A DNA stretch of 64,000 nucleotides from Dromaius novaehollandiae (taxonomy: Eukaryota; Chordata; Aves; Casuariiformes; Dromaiidae): the NCBI RefSeq assembly GCF_036370855.1, contig NC_088132.1, forward strand, positions 65,076,841-65,140,840, in the 5' to 3' direction. A program made the position numbers and the translations under genes. This document shows, in pieces, positions 36,101-48,700 of this stretch. Each line of letters begins with the position of its first letter. Positions within the stretch are counted from its first letter, which is position 1. Below the pieces are notes generated by a model. It was not told where the DNA came from. It was given only the letters and a program-made list of their open reading frames with translations, and ran no database searches.

Positions 36101-38999
36101 CTGGTGCCAGCAGGCACAAACTGCACAGTTGCCGCATACTAACTTCTGAGGGGAATATTTTTACAGTGAGCTTCAAAAATTCACTAGAGTGAACACTGGA
36201 AGCCCAGGGTTACAGTATGTAGGTGAAACAACTGAGCAACTGACTGCATAGACTCCTTAATGTGGAGCCTAAAATGAGTTTGCAGTGAGACAGAAATGAA
36301 GCCACTCAATCAAGATGCCCTTTTAATCTCACTTGGAAAAAACTTTAGTAAAATGCTGGAAGCATTTCAGAAGCTATAAGCTCAGCTGTGCACAGCTTTT
36401 CTGAAGGAAACCTCTTCTGTTTAAAATTCAGTTACAGTTTCTAAGTGACAACAGAACTCTTACCTATTACATCATTTCCAAAACATGAGGCACTTCAAGG
36501 GAGGAAGTGAGCTTTAAAGGTATCCTTGATCTTATAATACCTAGCTAATAATCCAGCACATCATTCTTAACAAATACAAACAATTCAGACTTCCCCACGG
36601 CACTTCTGCTTATCTCGGAATTTTCTTTACCATTGACTTCATTTCAGGATCCAGTGATTTTAAGGCTACTAACAAATAGATAATATCTTGGCATATATTC
36701 TATTTTCCAGTCACAGTGTTCAGAAGGAGCTCTTAGAGGAAAACCTCCAAATGGACACGTTAATCTCCTACAGATCTTTCCTGAGAACTCACTCATGAGG
36801 TGTGCATGCATGAGTTAAAAGTTCATGCCCTGGAATCACTGCTTGTAACACTAATTCTGCTAGATCACATTATTTACTCTTTAATGCCTTGCTCCGTTAA
36901 TCTCATCTTCTTTTCTCCTCTTGGATTCTTAGACACACAGTCAAGCTATCATTAAGAGGCCTAACAAGTTACCATGTGTCACCCAGCCTCTGGTAATCGC
37001 CAGTGTGTTGCTCTTGGCCCATAGCTAATTTATTTAGCTCAGGCTGCAAAGGCAGCAATTTACAGTAGAAGATGAGCTAAGTCACCTTTGCTGTGAGAAA
37101 GATCATGCATAGGGAAAGCTATCAAGACTTTTGTGTGTGTTAGCCCATGATTCATTCATCAAATGTGTGTATAGTGGACTAACAACAAATTCTCAAAGAA
37201 ACTTAGAGTTGCTTCCACAGTACAAATACATCGCAATAGTATCCGCAAATGGCAGTAACAGTATCACATTCAACAGTGGATTTTTGGTAACATGTAATTG
37301 GTTTCTAGAAAAAGCAGTTTTACAATTTCCCATTAAATTATAACTATCCCTTTTTTATAAAACTGGATGCACATTTATATTTCTCTTTGAGGCATGAATA
37401 TATAAATAATCAACATTTTGTGTTATTGTTACAAAAATATTTTAAATGAATTTGCTTTTGGAGAACTGCTGAATAATAATTATTTTGGATTAAGGGTGTT
37501 GTGACAGAATAACCCTTTTTAATGTATTTCTTAAACATTTTCTCCAGGGAGGTTTAACTAATGCTAATTCTAATTCACTCAGACACAGTCTTGTTGACTT
37601 TGAAAGACTTCTGGCTTTTATTCTAGCTTACCACCACCGAGTTCTGACTTGGAGCCCTTTCCTCCCGCTATGAGACAAACTAGTCTCCTGTAAAATTGCA
37701 TTCTAACAGTTTTGCTCAGCTGAAAGGTACTTTTCAGTGTGAGAAAAAGCATCATTAGAGGCCCAAACACCAGTCTGATAGATAACAGTTAAATACATTT
37801 TGCATGGGTATTGCCAATGCATGGAGCACTAAAATCAGTTGGTTTTGCAGTGCATGCCAGCATCTGCTGCTAGGCAGTTATTCTGCAGAGTAACACTAGT
37901 TGACAACGTTTGCTGAACGTTATTGTTGTATGAGGAATTCTTATTCAGTTAAATGAACATCTGAAACGTTGCAAACAATCCTTTGTGATGGAATTCTTCC
38001 AATGCTTAGTGTAATGTTTGTTTTATAGAAAGTATTAAAATGATCTTGCATGACTCAAATGTTTTGTATTGAGTGTCCTTAGCTATTTGTCCTTACAAAC
38101 ACATAGCAAGAAAATAAAACTGTACTTTTGAAATAAAGTTTCATTTTGATTCAGCAAAACAGTCATATCAAGTTTTGCCTAGAACTAAGGCGTAAGTATT
38201 TTCCTCTGTTGTCTCACTTCCATGGTGTCCTTTTCTAGATGTTGCATATGCAACCATAGAAATAGAATTGACTAGGAAAGTGGGACTTCATATGAGAAGA
38301 TTTTTGCAGGAGACATTTTCTATTGTCAAATAATACTTTTCTAACAAGAAATTCAGAAAAATCTCTTTCCTTCTTGAGGAGAAAAAAAATTGTAAGAAAA
38401 TGAAGGAAATGTTGGGAACCACATGTATTTTCAAAAGTGACATACTTTTTACTCAGCGAAAATAACACTTCTAATGTTGATTAATAAGAGCCAAGAGCTG
38501 GAACAAGGGCAAATGGGATCTCTTATATATCGGGTTTCTCAGCTTTTGCCAGTTGAAAAAGCAAGTGGTGTAACTCCAAAATTCTGACACTATTACAAAG
38601 GCTGAAAAGGGTTTTTTTCTTAACTGATTTTGACTAGAATATGGAAGGTATATGTACTGACAATTATTTTCTATCTCCAGTCTTTTTGGATTTAACTAAA
38701 CCCTATCTGCCAACAAAAACATTCTCGACTCTATTACCACCGAATTTATGCTCAAACTTTCTGAGCTGAAATGAGCGAATAAGGGCTATGTACAGTTCCC
38801 CTGCGAGCTATACTCCACAAAACGAGCGTATGAGCAGTTCACCTGCCAGGATAAAATGATCCTTCGCTTTTCCTCCTACACACTTCTGTCTTTATCGTAT
38901 TGAACTAAACAGTGACAGGTGTTTTTCCATGAGTTGGGTTGCTCCCGGTGCTGTTTATTTTAAGTTTTGCTCTGCTTTGCTTTCGGGAAGCCTAGCTCA

Positions 39000-39700
39000 A
39001 AGTGACAGAGCGAGGTTCGGTGCAAAAGGCAACGTGCGGCCCCGCACCCTCGGTGCGCCCCCGCTCCAGCTCTCGGGACCGCCGGCCGCTGTCCCCGGAG
39101 ACGCGCCAGGGCCGGGGGGGGCCCGGGCCCCGCCGGGCTGCCACCTGCCGGGGCCGGGCCATGCCTCCCGCCGCGGGGGAAGGGGGCCCTCCCCGCCTTC
39201 CCGCCTCCCCACAGCCGTTGGGCGCCCCGCGCGCCGCGCCGCGCTCCTTTGCCGCCTCCCGCCGCCCGCCGGCGCTGCTCGGCGCCGCCGCGCGCCCCAT
39301 GTCCCGCCGCCGCCGCGCGCCCGGGCGCGCCGGGTCCCGCCGGCGGGGCGGCAGCGCGGGGCGGGCAGCGCCGCGGCGCCGCCTAGCGACCCTGCGAAGG
39401 ACCCCCCGCGGCGCGGCCAATCAGCGCCCGCGGCGGGGGGTTCCCGCCTCGGCAGCCGCGCGTACCGGCGCTTTAAAGGGCGGCGGCGGCAGCAGCGGGG
39501 AGCGGGCGGTTGGCTGGTGCCGCCTTCGCGGGCCGCAGCGGCTCGCTGCTGCCTGCGCGCTGCCTCGGCTATAAGTTGCCGTCTGTGTCGGTCGCCGTGC
39601 ACGTAGGTTGCCTCCCCCATAGGTTACCGTGCCCATAGGTTACCGTGCCCATAGGTCGCCTTCCTGCGAGGTTGTCTCGCCCTAGGGGCCTGCGTGTAGG
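39000..39700 (+). promoter_or_regulatory. CDC20B/miR-449 CpG-island promoter
   Basis: CpG island with an ordered promoter core: CCAAT box at 39417-39421 (GGCCAATCAGCG, an NF-Y-type match), E2F-like TTCCCGCC at 39441-39448, and TATA-like TTTAAA at 39472-39477, spaced as expected for a start near 39500-39510. These elements read on + toward CDC20B. E2F input fits multicilin control of CDC20B and miR-449. The start site itself is inferred. Confidence 0.6.
39559..39686 (+). repeat. Eight 16-bp tandem repeats with RFX half-site-like cores
   Basis: Units start at 39559, 39575, 39591, 39607, 39623, 39639, 39655 and 39671 with exactly 16-bp spacing. Their first six bases are GCTGCC, GTTGCC, GTCGCC, GTTGCC, GTTACC, GTTACC, GTCGCC and GTTGTC. 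The two central units are identical (GTTACCGTGCCCATAG). GTTGCC/GTTACC is the half-site of the RFX X-box used by ciliary genes. The array lies just downstream of the predicted transcription start, so it may be in the first exon or leader. Confidence 0.85.
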
Positions 39701-39747
39701 TGAGGCCCCCCGTTGGAGGCAGTGGGGTCGGTAGCCCCCGGGCAGGA

Positions 39748-42700
39748 TTGGAGTGGGAAGGGGAAAAACGTGCCTCGAGGAAGATGAGGGGGGTGAGGGT
39801 TGGCTGTGAGGCACTGTGCTGGGGTTTGCCCTCAGCCGGTGCCCTGCGGGGATGGGCAGTTGATCAGTGCTTTCCAGGATGGTCCTGGCTGCCATCTTCT
39901 GCCCCGGCCCTGGGGATGTGCTGGGGATCGCAGCTAGGAGCTTGGCCTCCGTGGGAGAGCCATGGCTGGCAATAACGTCTTGCCAGCGGCTGGGCTCGGC
40001 TGGTGGGTGATGTAGGGTGAAGAAACTGCTGCTCCAGTGAGAGTCACACATTTATTAAGTGTTGTGCCTCTGTATCTCTTTAAAGGAAAAAGTCATGAGA
40101 ACACTTGGAAAAGACCTTAAATGGAGCAGAAAGCAAAACCTGCAGAAAGCAATTAAGGTAAGTGCATGCATAGACATTCGCTCTTCTCTGCATGTGTTAC
40201 ACTTAGAGTTCCCCTTTTATACTTATTTTGAGAGGCAGAGGAGGTGAACTTAGAATATCTAAGTACCTTTGAATAGACAAATGATATTTTTCCTCTCCTG
40301 TTAATCCTTATTGCACTTGCTTAGCTACAGGCTATAAAATGTTAGAAAAACTTGCAAGTTATGGCAAAACGGCATCTTTCAGATGCCGTGGCATTCCCTC
40401 CTTTTGGCACTAGAGGGAGTACTTGCTATTTAAAATCCAGAGTTACCTGATTTGATAGAAGTCACTGGATGGATGTAGGAAGCAGTCTGTTTGTTGGCAC
40501 TGCAAGCTGGCTTTTCCATATTTAGAGGGTGGTAAGAGCAAAAGAACTAATGACAAACTTGCATATACAGTAGGTACACAGATGAATACCTGTTGATCAC
40601 CAGCAATATGCTTGACAGTAAACAAGATGCAAAATACAGGCAGCTCTTGCCTTAAGGAGTTGACGAGTATCACTCGTTCTGGTGAGATTCAAATACGCTG
40701 ATGGATGGAGTGGGAGGTAAAGATGTAAAAGGAAATAGACGTATTGAAAATGCTGAAGCAGGAGATAAGCAGCGCACCCTTAAATGCAACCACAATACAG
40801 AAATGTAGTCACCAGCATGCTGAGAATGTCACTTCCGTGTAAATATTTTATGTAAGTAACCCCGTGGGAAAAGCTATTTTGTTAAACTGAGTAATGACTG
40901 GAGTCTACAATAGGAAAAATCTGGTGGGGATAGGGGTGGAGAGGGAGCTAATGGCCAAAACTCAACAGAATGTATCAGTCTGGCAGTGCATGTTAGCTGG
41001 CTGTTTCTGATATGTGAACAGCTGCTAAGTGCACGCCAGACCGTTTCATTCAAAAGCGTCGTGGAAGACTCAGAAGTTGCCTTCTCTTACTGTGGAGCAA
41101 GCAGAAGTCAATTAGCCAGTGCTTTCCTGTAGCTGCTAACAGCAGCCCTAGGGCAAGTAAATGTTTTAGTGTCTTGTTTTATTTTGAGAATTCAGGACTG
41201 GTGAGATAAGATTTAAGTGATTCAGGACCTGATTTTAAGAAGCAAAGGTTTCAAATTTGGTACTCATTCACTTTGATACAAAGCATCTAACTCTGGCTGT
41301 CTTCAAGCATGACTTCAAACGGCTTTGCATCAGAATGGATGTTGCAGGTAAAATTTTACCTCCATACAGCCTAAATCAATGGGGTTGAATCTTGGGATCT
41401 TTATGCATCCTCCATTTTATGACTGTAAATGGAGGTGCAGTGTGGCACATCACCTGAAGGTAAGTTGCACTATGGAGTAACCAAGTATAACTTCAAAATA
41501 ACCTAAAATTGACCAAACTGAGTTAAATTCAGGGTTCATCGAGCCCAAGATCCTGAATCCAGTGATGACCATAAATCAAGGAGGAAGAGGAATAAAATAA
41601 AGTGTATATGATACTAATTAACCTGGTGGTGATACATGGCATGCTGGTGCTGATACAACTAAGGCAAGAAACTGGCTGCAACACTTTACAGTTCCTTGAT
41701 GACAGTCTTGGATCTGATTCTAGTCACGTTTCACATGGACTTTATACTATTACTTTAGTTCAAGTCTGTTACTGAATCAGAGTTTTTTCTGTGCCATTTA
41801 TTTTGTGAAAATGTTCACTGTTTCAAGTGGAATAGCTATGAAACATGAACCTCAAGAGGTGAGCAATACTGAATTCAGGTAGAAAATAGAAGAGACCTCT
41901 CAAATTCAGGCCCATGATATTTCGTGGGAGATCTCATTATGTATGAACTCTGTGTCTGGTAGGCAGTGTACTGTTAGCTGGCTGCTCTGTTTGAATGTAG
42001 CAGTCACTAATGCACTGTCACCTGATGCAGGGCCGGCTCATCACTGTTTGAAGGCAGTTACCCTGGAAAATGTCAGGCATCTCTATTCCAGGAATATGGG
42101 TGGTGCATCTGTGTGTGATGGGATGGCAGTGTATGTTAGCTGGTTGAAATTCTGACATCAGCTAACATGCAGCTGCTGTCCTGCTCCACATACCTCTATC
42201 AACAAACTGCAGCGCTACTAGTTTTCTTTGAGGATTTTTTTTTTTCCTTCTGTCAGGCTCGTATTCGGTATTATAGCTGTATCTCATATTCCTGTTATCC
42301 AAAGAATTGAAAGAAAATTTTTAGTTATCTAGACTGTTTTTCATCTGCTCTTAGACACACAAGTAGTAGGAAGCTTATAAACACTTGAAATAGGTAAATA
42401 ATTTAAACAGGTCTCAAACAATTTTAAGCTTTCTTAAAGAAGCAGAGTTTAAAAATTTTTAACTTTTATGACTTTTAAGATTTTTTTATCTAAACTTTTA
42501 TATAATTGGCAAAAATAAATTTTATTTTAAACTGATCAATTAGCAACTGGCTTAAAATGACATATTCTACTAACAGCCTGAATGCTATATCAGTGTGCTT
42601 AAAAACTGCATGCAGTCTTACCAGGATACCCAGTTTTAACGGGATATAATTTGTACCTTGGAAGGATAAAGGCTGGAAGCATGTTGATCCTTTTGACTCA

Positions 42701-45700
42701 TATTACACTGTAAGCTTTTATCAAACACACTGCCACAGGTAACATGGTGGTACTTTTAGTTTCATCTTGACACTTATTTACAGAATGCAGAGAAAACTGT
42801 TGTTATAGGAGCGCCCAGACAAAGTAAGGAATGTATCCCATTCTTGCAAACCCTCCAAGGAAGGTCTCTTCAGGAAGGAAATAGCAATTTTTGTGAAGGT
42901 CTGCAAAATTAGGCTGATCCTAGTGTTGTGTGTGGTGATTAGGCAGTGTAGTTAGTTAGCTGCTCTTTATACACCAGCAACTAACTACACTACCACATTA
43001 GCACATCACTGCATCACTGTTGAGACAAGAATATAAGGAATGTGATTATAAATATCTCATCAGATCTTTAGTTGGTGTGGGGACCTATGCCTAGCTCCCC
43101 TGGTGAAAGGAGCTGTGCTAGTTTATGCAAACCAAGTGAATGAAGGGTATACAAATAAACTTAATTGTTTGACACAATTAGGCAGATAAGCCAACTGATT
43201 TCTAAAGAACTACTAATGTATGTATTGCATACTCAAGTAAAAGTTTCAGGTTTGGGCCCCATGTGAATTTATGCTTCTCTTACACTGCTAAATGGCATCA
43301 TCTTAACCTTTGGAACATTCATGGATGGTATCAAAAGGAGAACAGTGGGACCACAGATATGGTTCTGAAACTCTCTGCTTTATCTTTACTGCTGCAGGTC
43401 ATCCTGTGGGAGGAGAATTCTGTGGTTTCAGCTCAGACTAAGCTGAGTGAAATGAGAATTGGTGGAAAAGAAGGGTTTCTAATTCACTAGAAAATTCTTT
43501 GATCAAGGATTTGATCAAAAATGAGCCTAAGAGGGGAGGGAAAGAAATTTCTCACGAACCAGAGGTTCTCTGCAGCTTGTCAGCTCCACGCTGGAACTGT
43601 GTTCTTCCAGGTTGCACTTAGGCATAAATAAAAGAACCTTAGAATCATCCACTGCATTGAGTTCAGTGAAATCAATTTCTAAGAGTGGCCACAGCTCCTG
43701 GGATTTGTGGCTCTGGAGGCAGTTCTGCTTGCTCTAAGGGCACATTCCTTGGACTGAGGACCAGGGTAAACAGAGACCTAGAACAAGCAAAGCAGGAGAA
43801 AGAAGCATGAACCAGTCACGAAACTGGAATAAAAATCAGATCTCCAGACTGTCAAGATAAGAAGCCAAAATCTGGGCAGAAATCCAGTCAGAAGTGGGAG
43901 CAGGAACGAGGACAAGAAGCAGGGCGAGAGCAGGAAAACGAGGTAGTGCTGAGGTGTGAAGCATGTGTGGTGGTATCGGATTAGAGCCACAGACTGCAAT
44001 AAGATGAGCTATAAGGTGATGTTGCTGCAGTCAGGGCTGAGATGAAACACTTCTACAGAGTCCTTCATCCTGAGTGACTCTGCTCTAGGGATGTGTCCAG
44101 ATGTGAAGATAACGTTTATTGCTTCTTTGCAAATAGAGAAATCGGGGAGCTGGGACTACAGATCACGCATACAGGCTGTTTCAGAGCAACAGGAACTGTG
44201 TCCAGCGACGTAAATAAATCATGGCCAGAGTTCAAAATCTGTCTGTGCAACTGTTTGCACACTTGATGTGATTTTTGGCTTCATCATACAGTGACTGAGG
44301 CAGGTTAGGTTATATCATGGGCCATAAATTGTTCTCTGTAGGGAGTACGAGAAATGCCACCCTCTTACGTGAGAGAAGAGAATCTAACTATGTGAACATG
44401 ACAAAAAGGCTTCTGGCCTTATTTACTAGTATAAATGTTGTTTTGGAAGTCATCTCTGGACGTCTCAGTTCCTCAAACATGGCACATATTCACTGAACCA
44501 TTGATGTATGTGCTCAGCAAGCAAGCATTTTCTGATAGAACTTGAACTAACTGGGATATGTCCAATCACTGACTCTATTTGGTGTGTATTAGTATATTTA
44601 GAATATTTGCACTCCTAGGTAAAATTTTGGAACAAGAAGCTGATAGTTAAATAATATCTGTTGGAGGCAATGAGGATATGTCAGATTGAAGGAGTGAAGG
44701 ATGCATTAGATTTTTCTGGGTATGCTCAAACTGCAGTGCAAATGTATGGAGAAGTCTTATGAAGTTACAGGTGTTGCTGTAAGGGTGAAATGTAAATGTG
44801 AACCAAAATACACACAAAGCAGAGAAGGAAACATTTTTGTCACTTTTTCTTTCCCTTTTAATAATAATCTCATTTTCTATGTACAGTTTATTTTAGGACC
44901 AGGTTTACAGCTTCACAATTCAGTAAATGTCCTCTGTTAATATTGCAAAGCTGATATCTTCAGTGACATTTGTTTCTAAAAACTCTGATACGATATCTCT
45001 GGACTCCATATCATTCAGTCAGGGCAGTTGTGTGTTAATGGCATATCAAAACCTACTTGTTACTGGTAGATGGGAAACAAAACTCCTTGGTTGATAAGTT
45101 ATTCAGTATTTGCATAGGTCCTCTTGTTTTTAGCCATATTCCTGCTGGTGACAACTGTGACTAGCCAGGGTCAGCAATGTAAAGAAACATTCAGAAACTT
45201 TATGCGAATTGCAGGTCTAGTCCTGTGAGGTACTGAGTGCCTTGCCATTCTCGATGACCTCAGTGGTGCTCAAGGAGGAGCACCATTGCAGGAGCAAATC
45301 CAACATTAATTGACACAGTGGAGCTGAAAATACTAACACCAAAGAGAAGTAAAATCACCTGATGGTTTAGCTTCTAGCAGCATTTCCCAGGAATGTACTA
45401 AGGTTGTGCACACATGCCGTTGAATGGATTCACAGACTGAATGGCTTTTTCAGAGATCTTCCCTTTTTTTCATGATGATCTGTCTGATCAAGGATGCTAC
45501 TTCTGGCTTGATAGTTCCTATGGGTTCTTCAGGTCTCCAGAATTTTACTACTTTACCTTCGGGGTTGACAAGATATTTCCAGAAATTCCATCTAGGCTCT
45601 TTCTTTGAAGAATCTGCAAGAGTGGCATCAGATCATTTTAATGACTCGCTTAGGCTTGTGATTGTTTAATTACCCAGCAGTGGCTGGTTAACTATTTGTT

Positions 45701-48700
45701 TCTTTTAATCCCTCCTTGTTCTTTGGTAGCACTCTGGACATGAGTTTACTGGTTGGTGTTAATGATCTGAAAAGTGGGAAGTGCATGATACTCTCACCTT
45801 CTGTTGAAACCGTTGAAAAGTTTCTACTTTTACTATATTCTGCTTGCTATGGAGGATCATATGGGGGCTGCATACTCATTAGGGAATCCCCAGTGTTATG
45901 TGGGCTTAGGGGAGGAGAAATGGGAGCAGGAAGCCATAGTGGCTGTGGTGGCTTCCTTCAGCTCCTTCCAACCCATAAGGCAGAACCTTAATGGTAACGT
46001 CGCTGTAATTAATGCCTGGCAGAGAGCCCCTTGACTCCGGAAATAATATCAGGAAACTATATGGCTCTCAGAGGAGACAGAAGCAGTTTCTTGACTCTGC
46101 CTTTATCCTGGGAGAGTCTTTCCAGTCCTGGGCAGGGAGGGGAAGTCTTGCTTTGAGGGAAGAAGTAGAAGAAAACTGCAGGAGATTTTGACCAGGGGAC
46201 AGGCATACAGTGGGCAACAGTGCTGAGCCCTACACTGATCCTTGGAAGCAGTGTGCTGAACTTTGCCATTTACAATATTTGTAATATCATGACTGTAAGA
46301 GGACTTCATGCAAGCAATAGGTATGGTAAAGCTCTTGTCATGGAGGCTCTGACCCAGCTAGTAATTACAGCTTTGAGTTGTTACATCTAGGATCAGTCTT
46401 GAGGTAACATAACCCTGTGTCTGAGTGTTCTTTCAGGGTTTATTAAGGTATATGAGTAACTGTAAGTATGTATACATAGGAAGCTGGAGGTTATTCTAGG
46501 ACAGGCAAAGTCACAAACCTTGCACTGGACCAGCAAAACTCCTTACTGCTACGGAGGCAACAGGATGTTGAGTTGTGTGAAGGCCTTCACACCATGTTTA
46601 TGCTCTCAGTAGATCCTTTTTTGCACTAACCTATCTAACAGTGGTGGACAAATGCCAGCTAGTGGTCACACTCAGCAGAAGATGTAGCATGAAAATGTTC
46701 AATCTTCTGATTGTCAGGACAACTAAATATAGGAGAGGTACTTATTTGATTGTGATGCACAGTAATTTCCTGTGAAGCACAGGAATGCAGTAAAAGAAAG
46801 GTCTTATTTCAAAATATTTAATTACCAGGGGATCTTTGTCCTTTTTATGGATGAACAATATGTCAAACAAGAACTGAATGAGTGAATATGGTAGTTCTGT
46901 TTCTGTTTGGGTAGGATTAGGTATGTTTAGCCAGCCAACTGGTCAAAGTCTACTAAACTTTACACCCTCTGTGCTGTCATTAAAGTGCAACCCTTTTCCT
47001 TGGTAAGGACATGGAGGACAAAGAAAGTCCAATGTTTTCAGCTAGGTGAATGGAAACAAGGTTTAGTTCTGTACTGATGGCATAAAATGATGCATGTGAC
47101 ATCCAAGTTCCCCTTTTCACTTCTGTATCCTTATGTCATCATCCTATGTGGGGCTGGTAAATAATCTATCTGTTGAAAGAGGAGGATGTGAGGCACAGTG
47201 AGACTATTTGCTCTGGTATCTGGTGACTATTTGCCCTGGTCTCCTCTCTAATGAACTTGGAGAGGCCTCTCCAGAGTGCAATTCAATAATTCCACTGGAC
47301 ATCGAGGCAACTCAGAACGAGACTTTACCTGAGGTCCTTGACGAGATGCCTAAAGGTAGGTGGGAGGAAGCACAGTCATAGTGACTATTGTGACCAGTTA
47401 AGAAACGACTGAGGAGAGGTGTGATAATTTTTGAGTACCTAAGAGGCATCACTGAGGATATGACAAGAAGCAATGGGTTTAGGTGGTGTAAGAGAGATTT
47501 CATTTAGATGTGCAAATATCTTTCTAACAAGAAGAGTTGTGACAAACTGGAATAGACTGGGAAGTTTTGGAGTCTGTCATGACTACTGTACTAGTCTGGG
47601 AAAGCACCTGTTGTACTGGTTTAGGTAGCTGTGATCCTGAATGGGGCAGGGAGATGCTATATAGTTAGGGGGTCTTCTCACACCTTATTTTCTAGTTAAA
47701 AAAGATGTGATAGAGAAGGGTTGTGGTCTAATTATCCTTTCTTTCATATACCAGTGTTTGGTTTATGAAGACCTGACCAAAGCTCAGGAAAATTCAGAGA
47801 GGTTTTTTAGTTGGCTTTGTGTCTGTGAGTGTTTTGGTCAACTGAATACAGTCTCATTTTCGTTGTGAGAGCATGAGGGCTTTAAGTCAGTAAATGCCTA
47901 ATGTAACAGGAGTCTGGAATATTTGTGCAAGTGGATTTTGCAGGCTGGGACCTTAAACTCACAAGATGAGTTAATAAAATGACTCTTTGCTAAGAAAGGG
48001 ATTTTCTTATCTGCATCTGTTTGTCTTAATAATTACTTGAAGAATTAGCAACCATAGTTACATTTTTCTCCATAAGAAAAGTTGTTTTCCAACAAATATC
48101 ACATAATTTGAAACAGGATTTTGTAGATGGGAGTTTTTGCACTCAGCTTTGTATGTTCACGAAAGAGATGTTTCTAGCTGGGCTAGTCACAGTAGATTTT
48201 TTTTTATCATCAGTGGGGAGAAGCGGGCGCTTTTAGGGTACTACTCTTTTTTGCTGTTTTGGGGTTTTTTGATATCTGCATTAGAATGAGATGAATTGTG
48301 TTCCGAGAGTGCCTGTTTCTCTCCGTAGACTATGAAGACTGCGATGACTGCTCAAATTAGGCTTGATAAACCCAGGCTGGAATTTAGAGACGATACCACA
48401 GTTACAGGCGGTGCAATATACAGAAAGAAAATAGTTACCTATTAGAAACTTAAAGGCCGGCTCTGCTTCTGATCCTAGAATCTTGATTTTGTGGAAAACA
48501 GGGAAGGTTACTCCATAGTTTCCTTTGGCAAAAGATTCTATTTCCTGGCTTGAACTAGGCTCTGATTCTCCGAACTGGTTGCAGGGAAAAGCCAGCACAG
48601 TGAAGTGGGAGGGACCAAACTCTCTGTGCAGTTCTTGCAGTGCGATGTAATTTTTGTCTGTGTGTTGGCAGTAACTGGCCACGTTTACAACCAAAGTCGC

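Larger units (their letters stand above)
16901..38928. other. Gene-poor interval between MCIDAS and CDC20B
   Basis: About 22 kb without any gene I can name. It contains scattered old repeats, homopolymer runs, a GC-rich patch at about 18410-18560, and a few exon-like open segments (23537-23815, 25040-25230 and 32742-32812 on minus) reported as low-confidence findings. In mammals the corresponding interval is also long and lacks a conserved coding gene, so distal enhancers for MCIDAS or CDC20B/miR-449 are a reasonable expectation, but none can be shown from sequence alone. Confidence 0.55.

Noticed and set aside
38929-39620. 200-codon ORFs in both strands of the CDC20B CpG island
   Set aside because: No homology recognised, no codon structure, and they overlap the CCAAT/E2F/TTTAAA promoter elements.
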